This document shows, piece by piece, positions 11,658 through 25,241 of a stretch of DNA of 64,000 bases (the first letter of the stretch is position 1; every line of letters starts with the position of its first letter). The position numbers and the translations under genes are program-made. This DNA is from Stichopus chloronotus (Eukaryota > Echinodermata > Holothuroidea > Aspidochirotida > Stichopodidae): NCBI GenBank assembly GCA_021234535.1, contig CM037840.1:26851020-26915019 (forward strand), read 5' to 3'. Under the pieces are notes generated by a model. That model was not told where the DNA came from. It did no database searches and saw only the letters and a program-made list of their open reading frames with translations.

Positions 11658-14062
11658 CTGAAAAGCAAAGAACAAAAAAAGAAATAAATAGAACCAGTTA
11701 ATTAATTAAGTTGAGTATACTCATTCTCTTTAGTTCTGACAGAAACCAGCAGAAAAATGAAGTGCTCAACAGTCCTTTGTCTCACATTACCCTGTATTGT
11801 ATCAGTTTCTCTAGTTTGATAAATGCATGTACCTAACTCACGGAAGCTATGTGTACAATTTCTTTGTCCTCTTTTTAAGAACACTACACTTAAAAGACAT
11901 AAAAAAGCTAAACAAAAGAAATATTGTTCCGAACGTTTTTACTATTATCTATAATCAAGAAGTCCAAGTCCAAGAATGATAACATTATTAGTTTTTATGA
12001 AGAATGTTTCATATACAGTCAGGAAACTCCAAAGTTTGAGCTGTTTGCTTCAAGTCAGTTCCACTCTCCTTTTGGTTTCTTTTGTTTTGTCAGTTTTTTT
12101 TTTTTTCAATTACTCGAAGATTATCCTTTACGTATAACTTATTGCTTAATTAAAAAGTTAATTGCCATTACAGTGAAGTAGACCCTTCGGGGTTTCGGAT
12201 TCTGATACAGCTTGGAAGTTAACAACTCCTTTGATATGTAGAGTAAGAGAGAGAGGTGGGGAAAGAGAAAAAAGTGAAAATAATACCGCACTTTTTTTTT
12301 TAACACTAACCTTGGTCCAGTAGTAAATACTGCTGTTGTAGGTGGTGATGAAACCAACGCCTCCAGTGTGTTCCGGTTCATGGAATACACCGTCAAAGTC
12401 AACCTGCAGAATCGAATGATATAAAAAAGGGATGTCTGTCTGCCATCGTTACCGTCGTCGCAATATACCGTAAACATCGTCATCACCGTAATGTTGTCAC
12501 GACTTACCAAGGGTCACCATTTTATCGTCATCGTCATCACGGTTACGTGCACGACTACTGAAAGTCATCGTTATCGTCGTTATAATAATCAATATCATGA
12601 CTGCACTGAGCTGTCGAAGTCGTCGCTATCGCGATCGATAATGATAAATAATATTAGAATCGATTTTAGATGATTGATCAAACTTCCAAATTGCTATCAG
12701 CCAGAATGTTATGTGGTATTGACTAATCACAGGAGTAACCCAGATCACGGAATTGGGAATTAATTTTACTATCACTTCTAGGTCGGGAACATATGAATAA
12801 CGGTTATACTCAATGTAGATTCTACGCGAAGGCGGATATCTGCATATATTCATATACATATGAAAACCATGTTTTGACAGGCTGCTTCATGGCACTATCC
12901 CTATAGGTCTACTTAGTTCCCATGCTCTTTTTGTGATCCACCAATTTGCAACCTGACAATCGTCCATATCGTTGTTAGAATTATCAACCTTTGGCATACT
13001 GAAAAATTATTGTCGGAGATATATTGCTTTTTGAAACAATTTTTCTTGCCTGATGAAAATAAAGATATTCATCTCTGGGACCTGGTACTTGAAATCTCTC
13101 TATTTTGCAGACTTTATGAAGATCTTACTGTTCGGATATATAATTGCGTTGTCCCTAGTTCTGAGATACGCCTATCAGAAGATTAATCACATCAACCGTC
13201 TAGCAAACGAACGATCATTTCAAGTTAAGAGCATCTCTGCCTCCCCTGTTCCGATATCCCGCTTTAACATACTTCTATTTCTCTCTCACAGCATGGCGGA
13301 CATTCGCCATTTGACAGGCTGGGACAGTCAGGAGTATCGCATTTGACGAGTTATAGCTCAGTCTACATTTTCATGTTCTTACACAAATCTCGGCAGATCT
13401 ATCCTCATCTATCGATATGTATGAAAGAGATTTCCGAAGAGGCATACATTAATAATAGTATACATCAACATTAGATGAATAAAGAGCAGTTTTGGAAGAT
13501 GTGTCTAGAGTGTCGCAATACAACCTTCAACTGACGGCATGAGTTACAATGAATACGACATACCGAGTTGCGTTACTGACATACGGTGGCCAAACACTGC
13601 ATTTACTTGTATTCATGACAAATCCCCTAACGGAATCCCTATACATAATTATGTAGACAGTCTTTGAAAATTTAGTTTCTTTTTTCGACATGTATGGAAC
13701 GTCCCTCTTTGCACCTCCTCTGCGGAGTTGACGGTCTGTTAGAAAATCTAATTAATGCATATAACTCCTGGAGGTCAAGCATAAAATGTTCGATGATATG
13801 AATTGTAACCTACCTTCAGTTGTGGATTCAACATAAAATATTCTTCAAGCTCCCCTTCCGTTTTATCATTTATTTCGTTCACTACGTGGCTCTGAGGTGG
13901 AACGCAACATGACTGTTCCGTTGGTGGATTACCAACCGATACGAGAACAGGTTGGTTATAAGCCGGTGGTGAGTTGGTGACAATTGCAGGGGGTTGTTGC
14001 GTTCCATAACTCGGATAGCCCATTTGTTGGAGGTTCACATGTTGGTGTGTCGTCTCAGCCAT
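11325..14062 (-). CDS. Caveolin, right tandem copy, complete (join 14062-13814, 12403-12311, 11657-11325)
   Basis: A caveolin-family integral membrane protein, expected to oligomerise and shape caveolae at the plasma membrane. Predicted length 224 aa from the conserved ATG at 14062 (235 aa from ATG at 14095); vertebrate CAV1 is 178 aa. Residues 1-83 are a Pro/Tyr-rich cytosolic extension with PPAY at 32-35. FDGVFHEP (86-93) matches the signature FEDVIAEP. Residues 99-114 are an aromatic scaffolding-like stretch. Residues 117-148 are the hydrophobic hairpin with Pro127 near its turn. ILDPIFESFGQIY is the counterpart of the conserved CAV1 C-terminal block with DPLFEAVGKIF. All splice sites are canonical and in phase 0. 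The exact orthology is not resolved. Confidence 0.9.
11658..12310 (-). other. Intron 2 of the right caveolin copy
   Basis: 653 bp with GTTAGT donor and CAG acceptor. No other feature seen. Confidence 0.8.
12311..12403 (-). CDS. Caveolin right copy, exon 2
   Basis: 93 bp, 31 codons, phase 0-0. Acceptor ATTCTGCAG, donor CCAAG/GTTAGTG on the minus strand. It encodes FDGVFHEP, HTGGVGF and YNSSIYYWTK. Compared with the left copy, 8 of 31 residues differ. Long shadow open frames on the same strand read another frame. Confidence 0.88.
12404..13813 (-). other. Intron 1 of the right caveolin copy
   Basis: 1410 bp. Contains a CATCGTCATCACC-like simple repeat at about 12445-12590. No gene inside recognised. 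Confidence 0.75.
13814..14062 (-). CDS. Caveolin right copy, exon 1
   Basis: 83 codons, donor CTGAAG/GTAGGT. The start chosen is the MAETT ATG (context ACAATGG) because it is the one shared with the left copy; an in-frame upstream ATG at 14095 would add 11 residues beginning MAGSADYTK. The peptide shares YPSYGT, NSPPAYNQP, a CC pair, VNEIN and EEYFML with the left copy, while the linker residues differ freely. That pattern suggests selection on the short motifs. Confidence 0.87.
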
Positions 14063-14187
14063 TGTTTCCTTGGTATAGTCGGCGCTGCCTGCCATTCGCT
14101 GTCCCACTCTTCGAGCTTTATGGAACTAGTTGACCGTCTGACTGACACTGCTAGTGATTGCTACAGTGGTGACGATCGAATACAACA

Positions 14188-14220
14188 AACAGTTATATAT
14201 TGATAAGCGTTAAAGGACTA
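14188..14220 (-). promoter_or_regulatory. Putative core promoter of the right caveolin copy
   Basis: The minus strand reads CCTTTAACGC-TTATCAATA-TATAACT (14217-14191), the same block as in the left copy at 1879-1853. ATATATAAC is a better TATA box than the left copy's GTATAAC. It lies about 130 bases before the chosen ATG. Function is inferred. Confidence 0.5.
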
Positions 14221-14271
14221 TGTAGAGAGATTTTTTCACCTACGTCATAAGTATGAGGTAATTATTCCCCC

Positions 14272-14420
14272 ACGGGACTGAGATCAAACAAAGAGATACC
14301 AAAATCACCCGCGATCTTGAACTTTAATACACTGGCTGTTTAATGATTGAACAATTTAAGATGGCTGATCTCCAAGGACCAAAGTACATGGAGCTGCATA
14401 CAGACACACTAAACTTAAAG
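14272..14420. repeat. Duplicated upstream flank, right copy
   Basis: Pairs with 1980-2110. The order of GAGATCAAA, TTTAATGATTG and AGATGGCTGA is kept. It ends at CACACTAAACTTAAAGTAGG, where the left copy has the TTAA-flanked MITE, so this side seems to keep the unoccupied TTAA. Confidence 0.5.
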
Positions 14421-15799
14421 TAGGAAAACTGCTATTGCAATTAAATTTGAAGTAGATTTTTGGTTTCGATTGTAAATTTTCATGTATGACGTCCTATATC
14501 ATTATGTTTGTAAGCTGTTACAGTTCTTCTAAAACAGACTATATACATACAGATCTCTCAACGTCAACGCTGTGTGCATGGCATACGGTTAAGTGTCAAA
14601 CCTTGTCAACTGCGCCCTCCGGTGTTCTGTCATGCATTCTGCCCACAATACATAAAGAATGGCTCAGTGAATGTTTTATTGAACAGAAATAACCTGAAAT
14701 GACTATTTTTGGTATTAAGGCTGCCAGGGAAACAGATAGCTCCACTGTATGCTGTGCGAAGTTATTCTCTCCCTGAAGAGATAGTATACAAGGAAGTAAG
14801 GAATGGGTAGGTGACAGATTTTAGGACAGTCTTATCGTTAGTGGTTTTGTCCCTACCTGAATGAGAACCTTTATGCCATGATTCGCATTCGTAAGGACCT
14901 CATCTAACTTGTGACAACTTTTTGCGAGTTCTCAAAACCAAAAATCGCACTCTCCTTAAATACAGTCTTTTTTGTTGTTATCGGACATGTTGAAGTGACA
15001 GAGTTTAACTTGTGGACCTTTCTGAACACAACCTGAATACAACATACTATTAAGAACATCATGGCTGACGCTTGAACCTTTGTTGTTTGAAGGTTTAAAC
15101 ATATGTTTCATATTTTATCTGCTCAATTAAATAATTGATTGTTACGTCACACAAATAACATTAAAACCAGTTTCATGTCACGTATAGCCACATTTGAACT
15201 CTCAAGGGAAATTTAATTGTCGGTCCACACAGAGACAAATGTCATTGCATTGCATGTATGGACAGTAAAATCAGCAGTGGCAAATACTTTTACCTATACA
15301 GCCACTAGTTAGACGGCCAGAAAACGCTTTACAATTTTGGTCTCGGTCAAGCCCGGTTACTTCTTTTGCCTTTAGTTCGTTCTTTCTGACAAAAAAATGA
15401 GACATCAGCCCACTGGATTGCAAATGGCAACATAAGTTTATGAAATTTCTTCTGAATTCATGAACATTTTCCACAACCGTCTGAAACAACTTCATTCTGC
15501 AACACTGCAGTGACCTGCAGTACAGAATGTTATAGGCTCATGTCCCCTGCATACATGTTACACTGACCTGTGGCGACCCATATATGTTGTTTATTGCAGT
15601 ATCGCTGTGATCTGCTAAAGCCTTACCGCCTTGCTTAAGGAGAACGCGTTGATTGGTCCTAGCATGCATGCCACCGGGTGTGGCGTTATCTCTCTCTCCT
15701 AATTGGCTAACGAATGACAATTGTTTTTTTTTTTTTCTGTGGATGACACGATGTCGCTTTAAACAGCCTACATTCAAAGCAAGTCGGTTGTTGAACGTA
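14421..15799. other. Intergenic, no gene recognised
   Basis: Short open frames only. No repeat family recognised. Confidence 0.55.
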
Positions 15800-16010
15800 G
15801 TGTGGGTCTTTAAGTCTAATTTCTGCTGACGATGGTATGATGAGACTTTGAACCTGCTTAGCAGTAAGAAGGTAAATAACAGATAACTTTGATAACGGGT
15901 AACTGCACCAACAAATAAACTGATACTGATATTAATTGAACGAATAAATGCCGTCATAGATATTAATAAACTCATTACATGTAACTCAGAAGACGGTATG
16001 GGCAACCGTC
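15800..16010. repeat. Distal duplicated block, right copy
   Basis: Pairs with 4740-4985 (see there). The 160-residue minus-strand open frame that overlaps it is not preserved in the partner block and so is not supported as a gene. Confidence 0.55.
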
Positions 16011-16175
16011 CAGGTTGCACTATATGGCTACGTGACGAAGTAAAATCTTTTTCAGGAGGCAGTATATAATGTTTCGTTATCTGTACATATTGTTATGTCC
16101 AAGTGCAGAATGGCATACAAATTTGATACTATATGTGACATCACATATAGTCCGAAACACTGAGTCGTGTAAGTG

Positions 16176-16693
16176 ATAAAGGATCAACTAAAAATAAACC
16201 TTTTACCAGAGGTTTTAATACTCCTAGGTGCGTTGGAATTGTGTGTCCGTCAGATTTTATACGTGCTCGAGATATGGCTTTTCAAAGTTTGACGAAAATG
16301 CAGGGTGTTGCACAGTGTCAGTGTTTCTTTTGTTAGGCCTGTACATTTTATCTCTTAGTTGCTTAATTACTGGGTTTTACATTGGCAAGTATTATCAATA
16401 CTTCTAAAGCGGCAATACGTACTTCCAAACTAAAACCCTCATGGCATGTAAAATTCTCAGTTGTCCTTGGAATAAAGGTTAAGTAAACAAGAGATAACTT
16501 CGTCAAAACGTCACAATTTTTTTTTTCATATTTGGTTTATACTTATCCATGACGGCAATTGTAAAAGTGATATTTGTTTGTAAAATGATCAATGTTTGAT
16601 GGATATTCATGAAAATTGTGACTATTTTCAACAATTGTATAGTAAAATTGGTCAATACTCCAAAATGTGTTTTTTATGTCGCATGCACTTTAA
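16176..16693. mobile_element. MITE family 2, copy B (full length, older)
   Basis: The right end reads TTTTATGTCGCATGCACT-TTAA, matching the right end of copy A. The left end is ATAA-AGGATCAACT, with TTAA changed to ATAA. Inner landmarks shared with copy A: CGTTGGAATT, TTTTCAAAGTTTGA, GTTGCACAGTGTCAGT, TTAATTACTG and AAAACCCTC. Length 518 bp. Non-coding. Confidence 0.75.
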
Positions 16694-17195
16694 CGCGCAC
16701 CGATATTAGAACCTTGGTAAGACACCCTCATAGGAATGTTTCCATGATGAATTAATTGACTTCTTCAAATCGTCAGGAAGCCATCTTCCCGTCTCACATT
16801 TTGTCTACGGACATTAGAAGTATTATCTACCTACCATGATATGAGATATCTTAAGGTAACCCTAGCTATTTGATACCTAATCGACCGTGTTCTTGTTTGT
16901 TACCTGAGTGGAATATTATCACCGTGAGGTGACAGAAATGACCTAGAGGATGATTTTGGTAACAAGATATACGACACTGATCTATTGTTTTAGTGTGGTA
17001 TCAAACCGGATTATTAGCGGCTTCGATTTAGTATGCATGTGGCATTAGATTGTATGACATGTCATCATGCCTTATTGAGTTACTACTCAGTGTCAAATGT
17101 CTGAAAATGTCTGAGATTGTGACTGGGGGTTGTTGAATCTCTGGTTGATACACAGTAGTCGTCGATTCAGAGTGGACACAATAGGTAAGCGCTCA
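16694..17195. other. Intergenic, nothing recognised
   Basis: Unique-looking AT-rich sequence without coding signal. Confidence 0.5.
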
Positions 17196-17201
17196 CTTCA
17201 G

Positions 17202-17408
17202 GCCCGTATCCAGGGGGGGGGGTCGTCCCCCCCCCCCTACAAGATCTGGAGCTCCGCTCAGCCTATCATAGTAGGTATACGTTAGCAACATATAAACTTT
17301 CTTTGCATGTGTCTTCGGCACTAGTCGGTCATTGTCGGGTAAAATGTTCCACTTGGGGTAAAATCGAACCCCCCCCCCCCCATTGAAAAAGCTGCATACG
17401 GGTCTGCA
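17202..17408. mobile_element. hAT-like short element (CAGGCCCGTATCC termini)
   Basis: The left end CAGGCCCGTATCCAGG followed by G10 and C11, and the right end GCATACGGGTCTG, resemble the termini of the hAT-type element at 33464-33926. A clean 8-bp target duplication is not visible, so the limits are approximate. Confidence 0.45.
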
Positions 17409-17420
17409 CTTTGTTAGTGC

Positions 17421-19855
<2,435 letters not shown>

Positions 19856-19999
19856 GCGATGGCATTGTCTAGACAGAATTACCAGTTTGCAGTATCACTC
19901 TTGTAAGTCTTGGAAGAAACGCTCCTGTGAGCTCCGGAGGGGAGTCTACAGTGTGCAAAGAAACAGAAAAATCCATGTTTGTCTTTCGGCAATGTCAAT

Positions 20000-20575
20000 C
20001 CAGCATGGTTTATCACTCGATGAACCTGGATTGTCACTAGTCGATAATACAGGTTTATGGACTGATGATCCAAGTTTATCACGTGATAATCTAAATTGTC
20101 AAATGACAAACCTGGATTATCAAAATTACGTCGATTAACTCTATTTTATCGGCAGAAAAACTAGGTTTATCGATGATAATGGCCGGCAAACCTGAATCAG
20201 CCTATCATCGACTAACTTGGTTTATCACAGATGAACCTGTAATTTCGGTAGCAAAATCAGGTTTATCAATTTTGATAATCCAGGTTTGTCACTCGATAAT
20301 CCAGGTCAATTATATTTGTCGATAGATATTCTGTCGAAAAACCAAGTTAATCAAAATAATTGCGATAATCCAAATGTATTAACGAGGACTTTCGGTCGAT
20401 AAACCCAAATTATCGGTCGATAAACCTAAAGATTCGGTGGGAAGTCTAGGTTGATCAAAACTGCAATAAACCCTCCGGATTATCGTCTATAATCGACTGA
20501 TCTGATTATCGACTATGGGCTATCGAACGATAGACATGCCTGGATTGTTGGGTGATAAACCTAGATTTTATATTT
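20000..20575. repeat. Degenerate array of GATAA / TTATC palindromic units
   Basis: About 570 bp dense in CAGGTTTATC, TCGATAATCC and GATAAACCT motifs in both orientations, with TCGATAA or TTATCGA half-sites throughout. At least nine GTTTATC or GATAAAC words are visible. The unit appears to be about 20-25 bp, but spacing is irregular, as in an old minisatellite. The partial open frame at 19887-20138 reads the repeat. Confidence 0.7.
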
Positions 20576-23500
20576 CTTGCACATTAGGCTTGCCATAGAC
20601 TGACCAACGGATCTTCCTGAGGTACGCTATACGAACTTCAACCGTCGAAATTCTACTTGTAGAATAATTGACGTCTTTGGATCTTGTTTCTTTCTGAACA
20701 GAATCAAGCTTATTCCTACCATGATCAATTTCAGAACAAGAATCCATCACGGGCACGTCAATTCAAATAATTTAAAAGTAGAATTAAGTTATTCGAGATA
20801 TCATCAAGATGGACAAAATGTAGAACTAGTTTTTTTTTCTCTCAATAATTTTAAACACTCAACCTTTAAAACTTTTTTACATCTCGAGAGCTTCAGTACG
20901 ACGTCATACTTCACGGAAGTTTCACTGATCTCGAAGCGCATAGTCTTGTTTTACAAGTTTTAAATTCAGAGAAGTCCTAGGTGAAGGCCGGGACACAACC
21001 TTCTTGGAAGTGTTTAATCAATTAGATAATTTGATCTACAACTATAGTGGGGGGTCATGCCGAGTTTGTCTTCTAAAGCATTTCAAGTATGTGGCAACCT
21101 CCCAAACGTGACCTAACATCGACAAACGTTCATGTGTATTTACTATCGATTAAGGATAACTCTGTTGCGAGACCAGATTTTTCATGGAGGGGGGGGGGGG
21201 GGGGGGACTGAGGAGGTAAAGGGACAACAGTAACGACACTGTCTGAGCGCCACTCTCCGTTGCGTGGTGCAAGTTACAGAGATATTTTGGGTGGAAACGC
21301 TTCTAACATTCAATGCAGGTAATGGCACTTTTGTGTCTCTTTGATTTCGTGAGTTCCAACATTTCCAATTTGTTCCCGCATTTCACGGGGGGGGGGGGGG
21401 GTGAAGTGGGGTAACCGTGGTCACTCTACTGGGCTTAATAATTATTACCAAGAGTACAAAAAATCAAGATACCAACTCTATCGTTTTGTTGCTTCATTAT
21501 GTTTCTTTTGAGGGAGAGGGCGAGGATCCATATTTTTATTTTTCTCCATGTACAGTCATAATAATGTGGGACACTATAATGTGAAACCCAACTAAACAAA
21601 ACTGTGGACTTGGTGACAAGATCCAACTTTGGCTAGCTTTTCAGATAAAATATTCAGTTTGACTTTGATATTTCGAAATAGTTTTCCATCTTCATATGCC
21701 GCCTAGCAATATTTCCTTCATCTACAGAACCCCTTCCACCGCACACACACACCTCTTTAAGGATAGCAGGGCACGATGCGGAACGCAAATTGTATCCTTG
21801 GTCAAGAACGTCCTTTTCTTTCACCCAACAAGAATTTCCGAATATAAGGGCCAAACATGCTCTTTCAGCCCTGTATGAATACCTATGAGTAACGTTACTA
21901 TAGTTCACATTGTTCGTTGTGTGCAAGTGGTTTAGCCAATATCTCTAACAGAAGCCTGGGAAATAGTTGTTAGGGGCGTGCATGTAGGGAGGGAATCGCC
22001 GAAGTGACAATTAGTCCCTGGTGTTAAGTTCGACTCAGAGTCCAATAAATACAAAGGATACCTGGCACTGAGCCATAACGATATCTGCTACCGTCGCACA
22101 TTTCACAGCCAGGCGACGATACGACAGCCATCATCCATGGTTACAAACAGGTCTACCTTCGTTATTCTTATAATTGAATGACAAAGGTGTGAATGTACCT
22201 ATTGAACACAGTGCCTCCTTTGAATAAACAATCCTTTCCCCTGGCGTTTTCTTTTCGTTTTAATTTTTAGATTTGCCCTGGATATTTCGCGAAATCCATA
22301 TTGTTGTTCACTTTATGGAGAGAAAATTGGCCTACACGCGGCAGTGCCAATGTGCGCATGATAAGTTACCGACAGTTGTTCGCACAAGAATTACATATCT
22401 GAATAAAACGCGGTCGGCCTCAACACACGACGTAATCAGCGTCACCACAAACTTTTTTTATTCGTCCGTAAATTTGTATCGATAAAGTGATTCCAGACGG
22501 AAGGCTGACACACGTTTTCGCATCGTGATACAACACTCGGACTTGGCAAACATTCAGATTAGATATTCTTTCCAGTTTGATATTCCCAGAGCAAGGTATT
22601 TCATGGGCCCTCGATCGTAATAAACAGTGTTCGGGTATACGTAGGTACGGTGGATGGCGAGGGGTCGATTGCTTCGGAGCAACCCATTTATAGTATTTAG
22701 AACTTTAAATACGGTGACCAAAAATTTACTTTCAAATAGAATGACACTCGCCCACAAAATTATTTTAAGTATCATATTAAATTGGAAGGTAAAACTCTGC
22801 CGGTAGACGACATCCTCTTTTGATCCCTTTAATTGGAGCGTCGCAGTTACGAAAAGTCACGGTCCCCTTCCCGTACGTAAATCCCTAATAATTCCCGTCT
22901 ACCGGACGAAATTCTAATCTTGGCGTCGTGGACCTACGGTCCCGAGAACCGTCGGTCTAAAATCATTTCTTGATTTCCTTCGGTTTTATTACCCACAACG
23001 CTGAATGCAAAGGCCGTATTTTTTTTTTAATTCTGAGTTTGATGAAAAAAAAGTTACGTGTGCATGCTTAATAACGTGTGCACGCTTTACGTAGCATGCC
23101 ACCCCCTCACCTTCCCCATTCGCCTTCAACTTACCCTCATAGCAGATGATAATATAGACTATGTTTTGATACGTGCATATGATAAGATACCCAACCATGG
23201 TGGATCTGGTCATTTGGTTTATTGCAAAGGGCTATAACAAGGGGCAGAAGTGCATCCGAGGGTGACAAACTGAAGTCGCGCGAGATCGAAGTTCCGCATG
23301 ATCAAATCTCACGAAACCGAAGGCCCGGGAGACTGAAGTTCACTCTCGTCCCATCGTATCAATCACTAAGTTTTGCCACAGTCATAGCTGAGATAAGTAG
23401 GGCGGAATGGTCAAAAAAAAGTTCTAAATACAGGTAAGTGGGACAATTTGGTTTTAGAATGTGATGCACCAGACGTAAGCATTAATTACATGTGACGTAG

Positions 23501-24910
23501 TCATATTCGTCATATGACCCCTCACGCCTCACTTTATTGGTCGTTGGATGCCTTTTCTCAAGGACAGATAACCGAAACCAAAACCCCTAACCTAACCGAT
23601 GTGTTCTAAAGTGAAAAATCGCTCTTTTAGAGTGATATTTATCGGGACCAATGTAAACTTGGAGTGAAATATTTCAATCGAAGTCATTCTCACATTTTAG
23701 AATGAACATTCGATCTCAATTTTGGAGCGATCCCTGATTTCACTCTTTTAAATGAAGAGAGTATCACTAACTCTAACAACCTTAATTGTCACTAGCTCTT
23801 GCTAACATTTCATATCGTTTCATTCAAGCCTAACAATAGTTTTATCAGAACAGGGCCCTGTTGTAAATATACCAAACGCTAGCACTAGACTAAATGCTAA
23901 TGGCAACCAACACAGCTAAATGAACATTTTTAATACAAAAGTAACATCTTGTTTGATTGTTTGTCTTCAAAATACGCCCCTTTTATATTGCGAACATGTG
24001 TTTCTAAACTGTTCCAGTTACTTTCCAATAAAAAGAGGACATGTGTGTGGAGTGGAAAATACGACGTCAGACACTCAGGTAAACAAGAGGTTCATTGACT
24101 TGAACACCCAAACAAGATGAAGTCATTGACTCCAGACACTAGACTGTCAAATGATCATGGGATATTATGTATGTATTACACTGCAGCCGACAAACCGCTT
24201 CGTTTCTTGTTTCTTTTTTATTTCTGATCAAGTTACTACATTTTTGCTCGCGCTTATGGATTCAGTGTAAACAAGAAACGACTTCATTTCTAGATTTACC
24301 TTACATATATAGAAATAATGCTTTATCACGTGTGACAAGCTTGACGTACAAACGACCTCACTTTCGTTTAGTTGGCCTTAGCCTGAACAAGAGACTTGAT
24401 GTAAGCCAGGTCGAATCTTAAAATAAACTTCATTTTGTCTCCAAGTTCTACAACCATATGTTATTAATTAATAAACACGTATCCTTCAATATTTCTTTGT
24501 CAAGTATGCTCTTCTGGTTACCTAGTAACGGCCATGTATTGCATAAACAAGTTGTTTCCATATTCATGTTGTTCCTGTGATTGTATCATGTAAGTATTAC
24601 TCTGACACTTCCATTATTGTACCATCGTAACTTGGGTAAACTCTTGACCCCCTATAGGCCTAACAGTGTTGTAACGCGCAGTCTTCTGTGGTGTTTGCGC
24701 GGATTGGAAGGAGAGACGGGGGGGGGGGGGGGGGGGGGAGGGTAGCAGGAGGAGAGATGGGGATGAAAGTGTCGACTACGAAGATTAAAGTTTGTAACGT
24801 CTATTTACATATCTCGTCATCAAAAAGTGATGCGCTTGTAGTACGCATTGCACTAATTCCGTGAGACTTCCCTGAGAATGAATCACTGAACACTTCGTAA
24901 TGACATGTAT
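20576..24910. other. Intergenic, no gene recognised
   Basis: Holds G18 (21189-21206), G15 (21387-21401), G21 (24718-24738) and a short inverted repeat CCGGTAGACG / CGTCTACCGG near 22800 and 22905. At about 23600-23760 AGTGAAA/ACTCTTTTAGAGTGA words recur on both strands. No coding exon was identified. Confidence 0.55.
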
Positions 24911-25190
24911 AGTTGACCCCCTGTTGGAAGGCGGCGAAGTTCAACCCCAGCGGCGCATTTGAACCTAGGCACATTTGAACCTCATCGAGGTCTAACAGAG
25001 GCGCAGCTGAAGTTCGACTTCGCAGTTGAACCCCGTCGGCGAAGTTGAACCTCTGGGATGTTGAACTTCTGAGCAGTATAGGGCCTCGGCACAGTTGAAC
25101 CTCTGTGTAGTTGAACGTCGGTTCAGCGGGGGCGCAGTTGAACAGTTTTGGCGCAGTTGAGCCTCCGGAGTAGTTGAATCTCAAGCCATC
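24910..25190. repeat. Degenerate GCAGTTGAACCTC minisatellite
   Basis: About a dozen AGTTGAAC-like words (AGTTGAACCTCTG, TGTTGAACTTCTG, AGTTGAACGTCGG, ATTTGAACCT and others) spaced about 12-30 bp apart. The minus-strand 146-residue open frame over it (24801-25241) is the translation of these units and has no independent support. Confidence 0.75.
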
Positions 25191-25241
25191 AATTTGCTGA
25201 CCCCCCACCCCCTCCAGTCGTCCCCTATCATCGAGTGTCAA

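Noticed and set aside
12139..12510. 123-residue minus-strand open frame over caveolin exon 2
   Set aside because: It reads a different frame from the conserved caveolin exon and is a shadow.
14063..14107. Longer caveolin start at 14107
   Set aside because: The codon at 14107 is GTG, not ATG. The nearest upstream ATG is 14095, and the start conserved between copies is 14062.
15538..16020. 160-residue minus-strand open frame
   Set aside because: The frame is not kept in the duplicated partner block at 4740-4985 and has no recognisable domain.
24801..25241. 146-residue minus-strand open frame
   Set aside because: It is the translation of the AGTTGAAC minisatellite.
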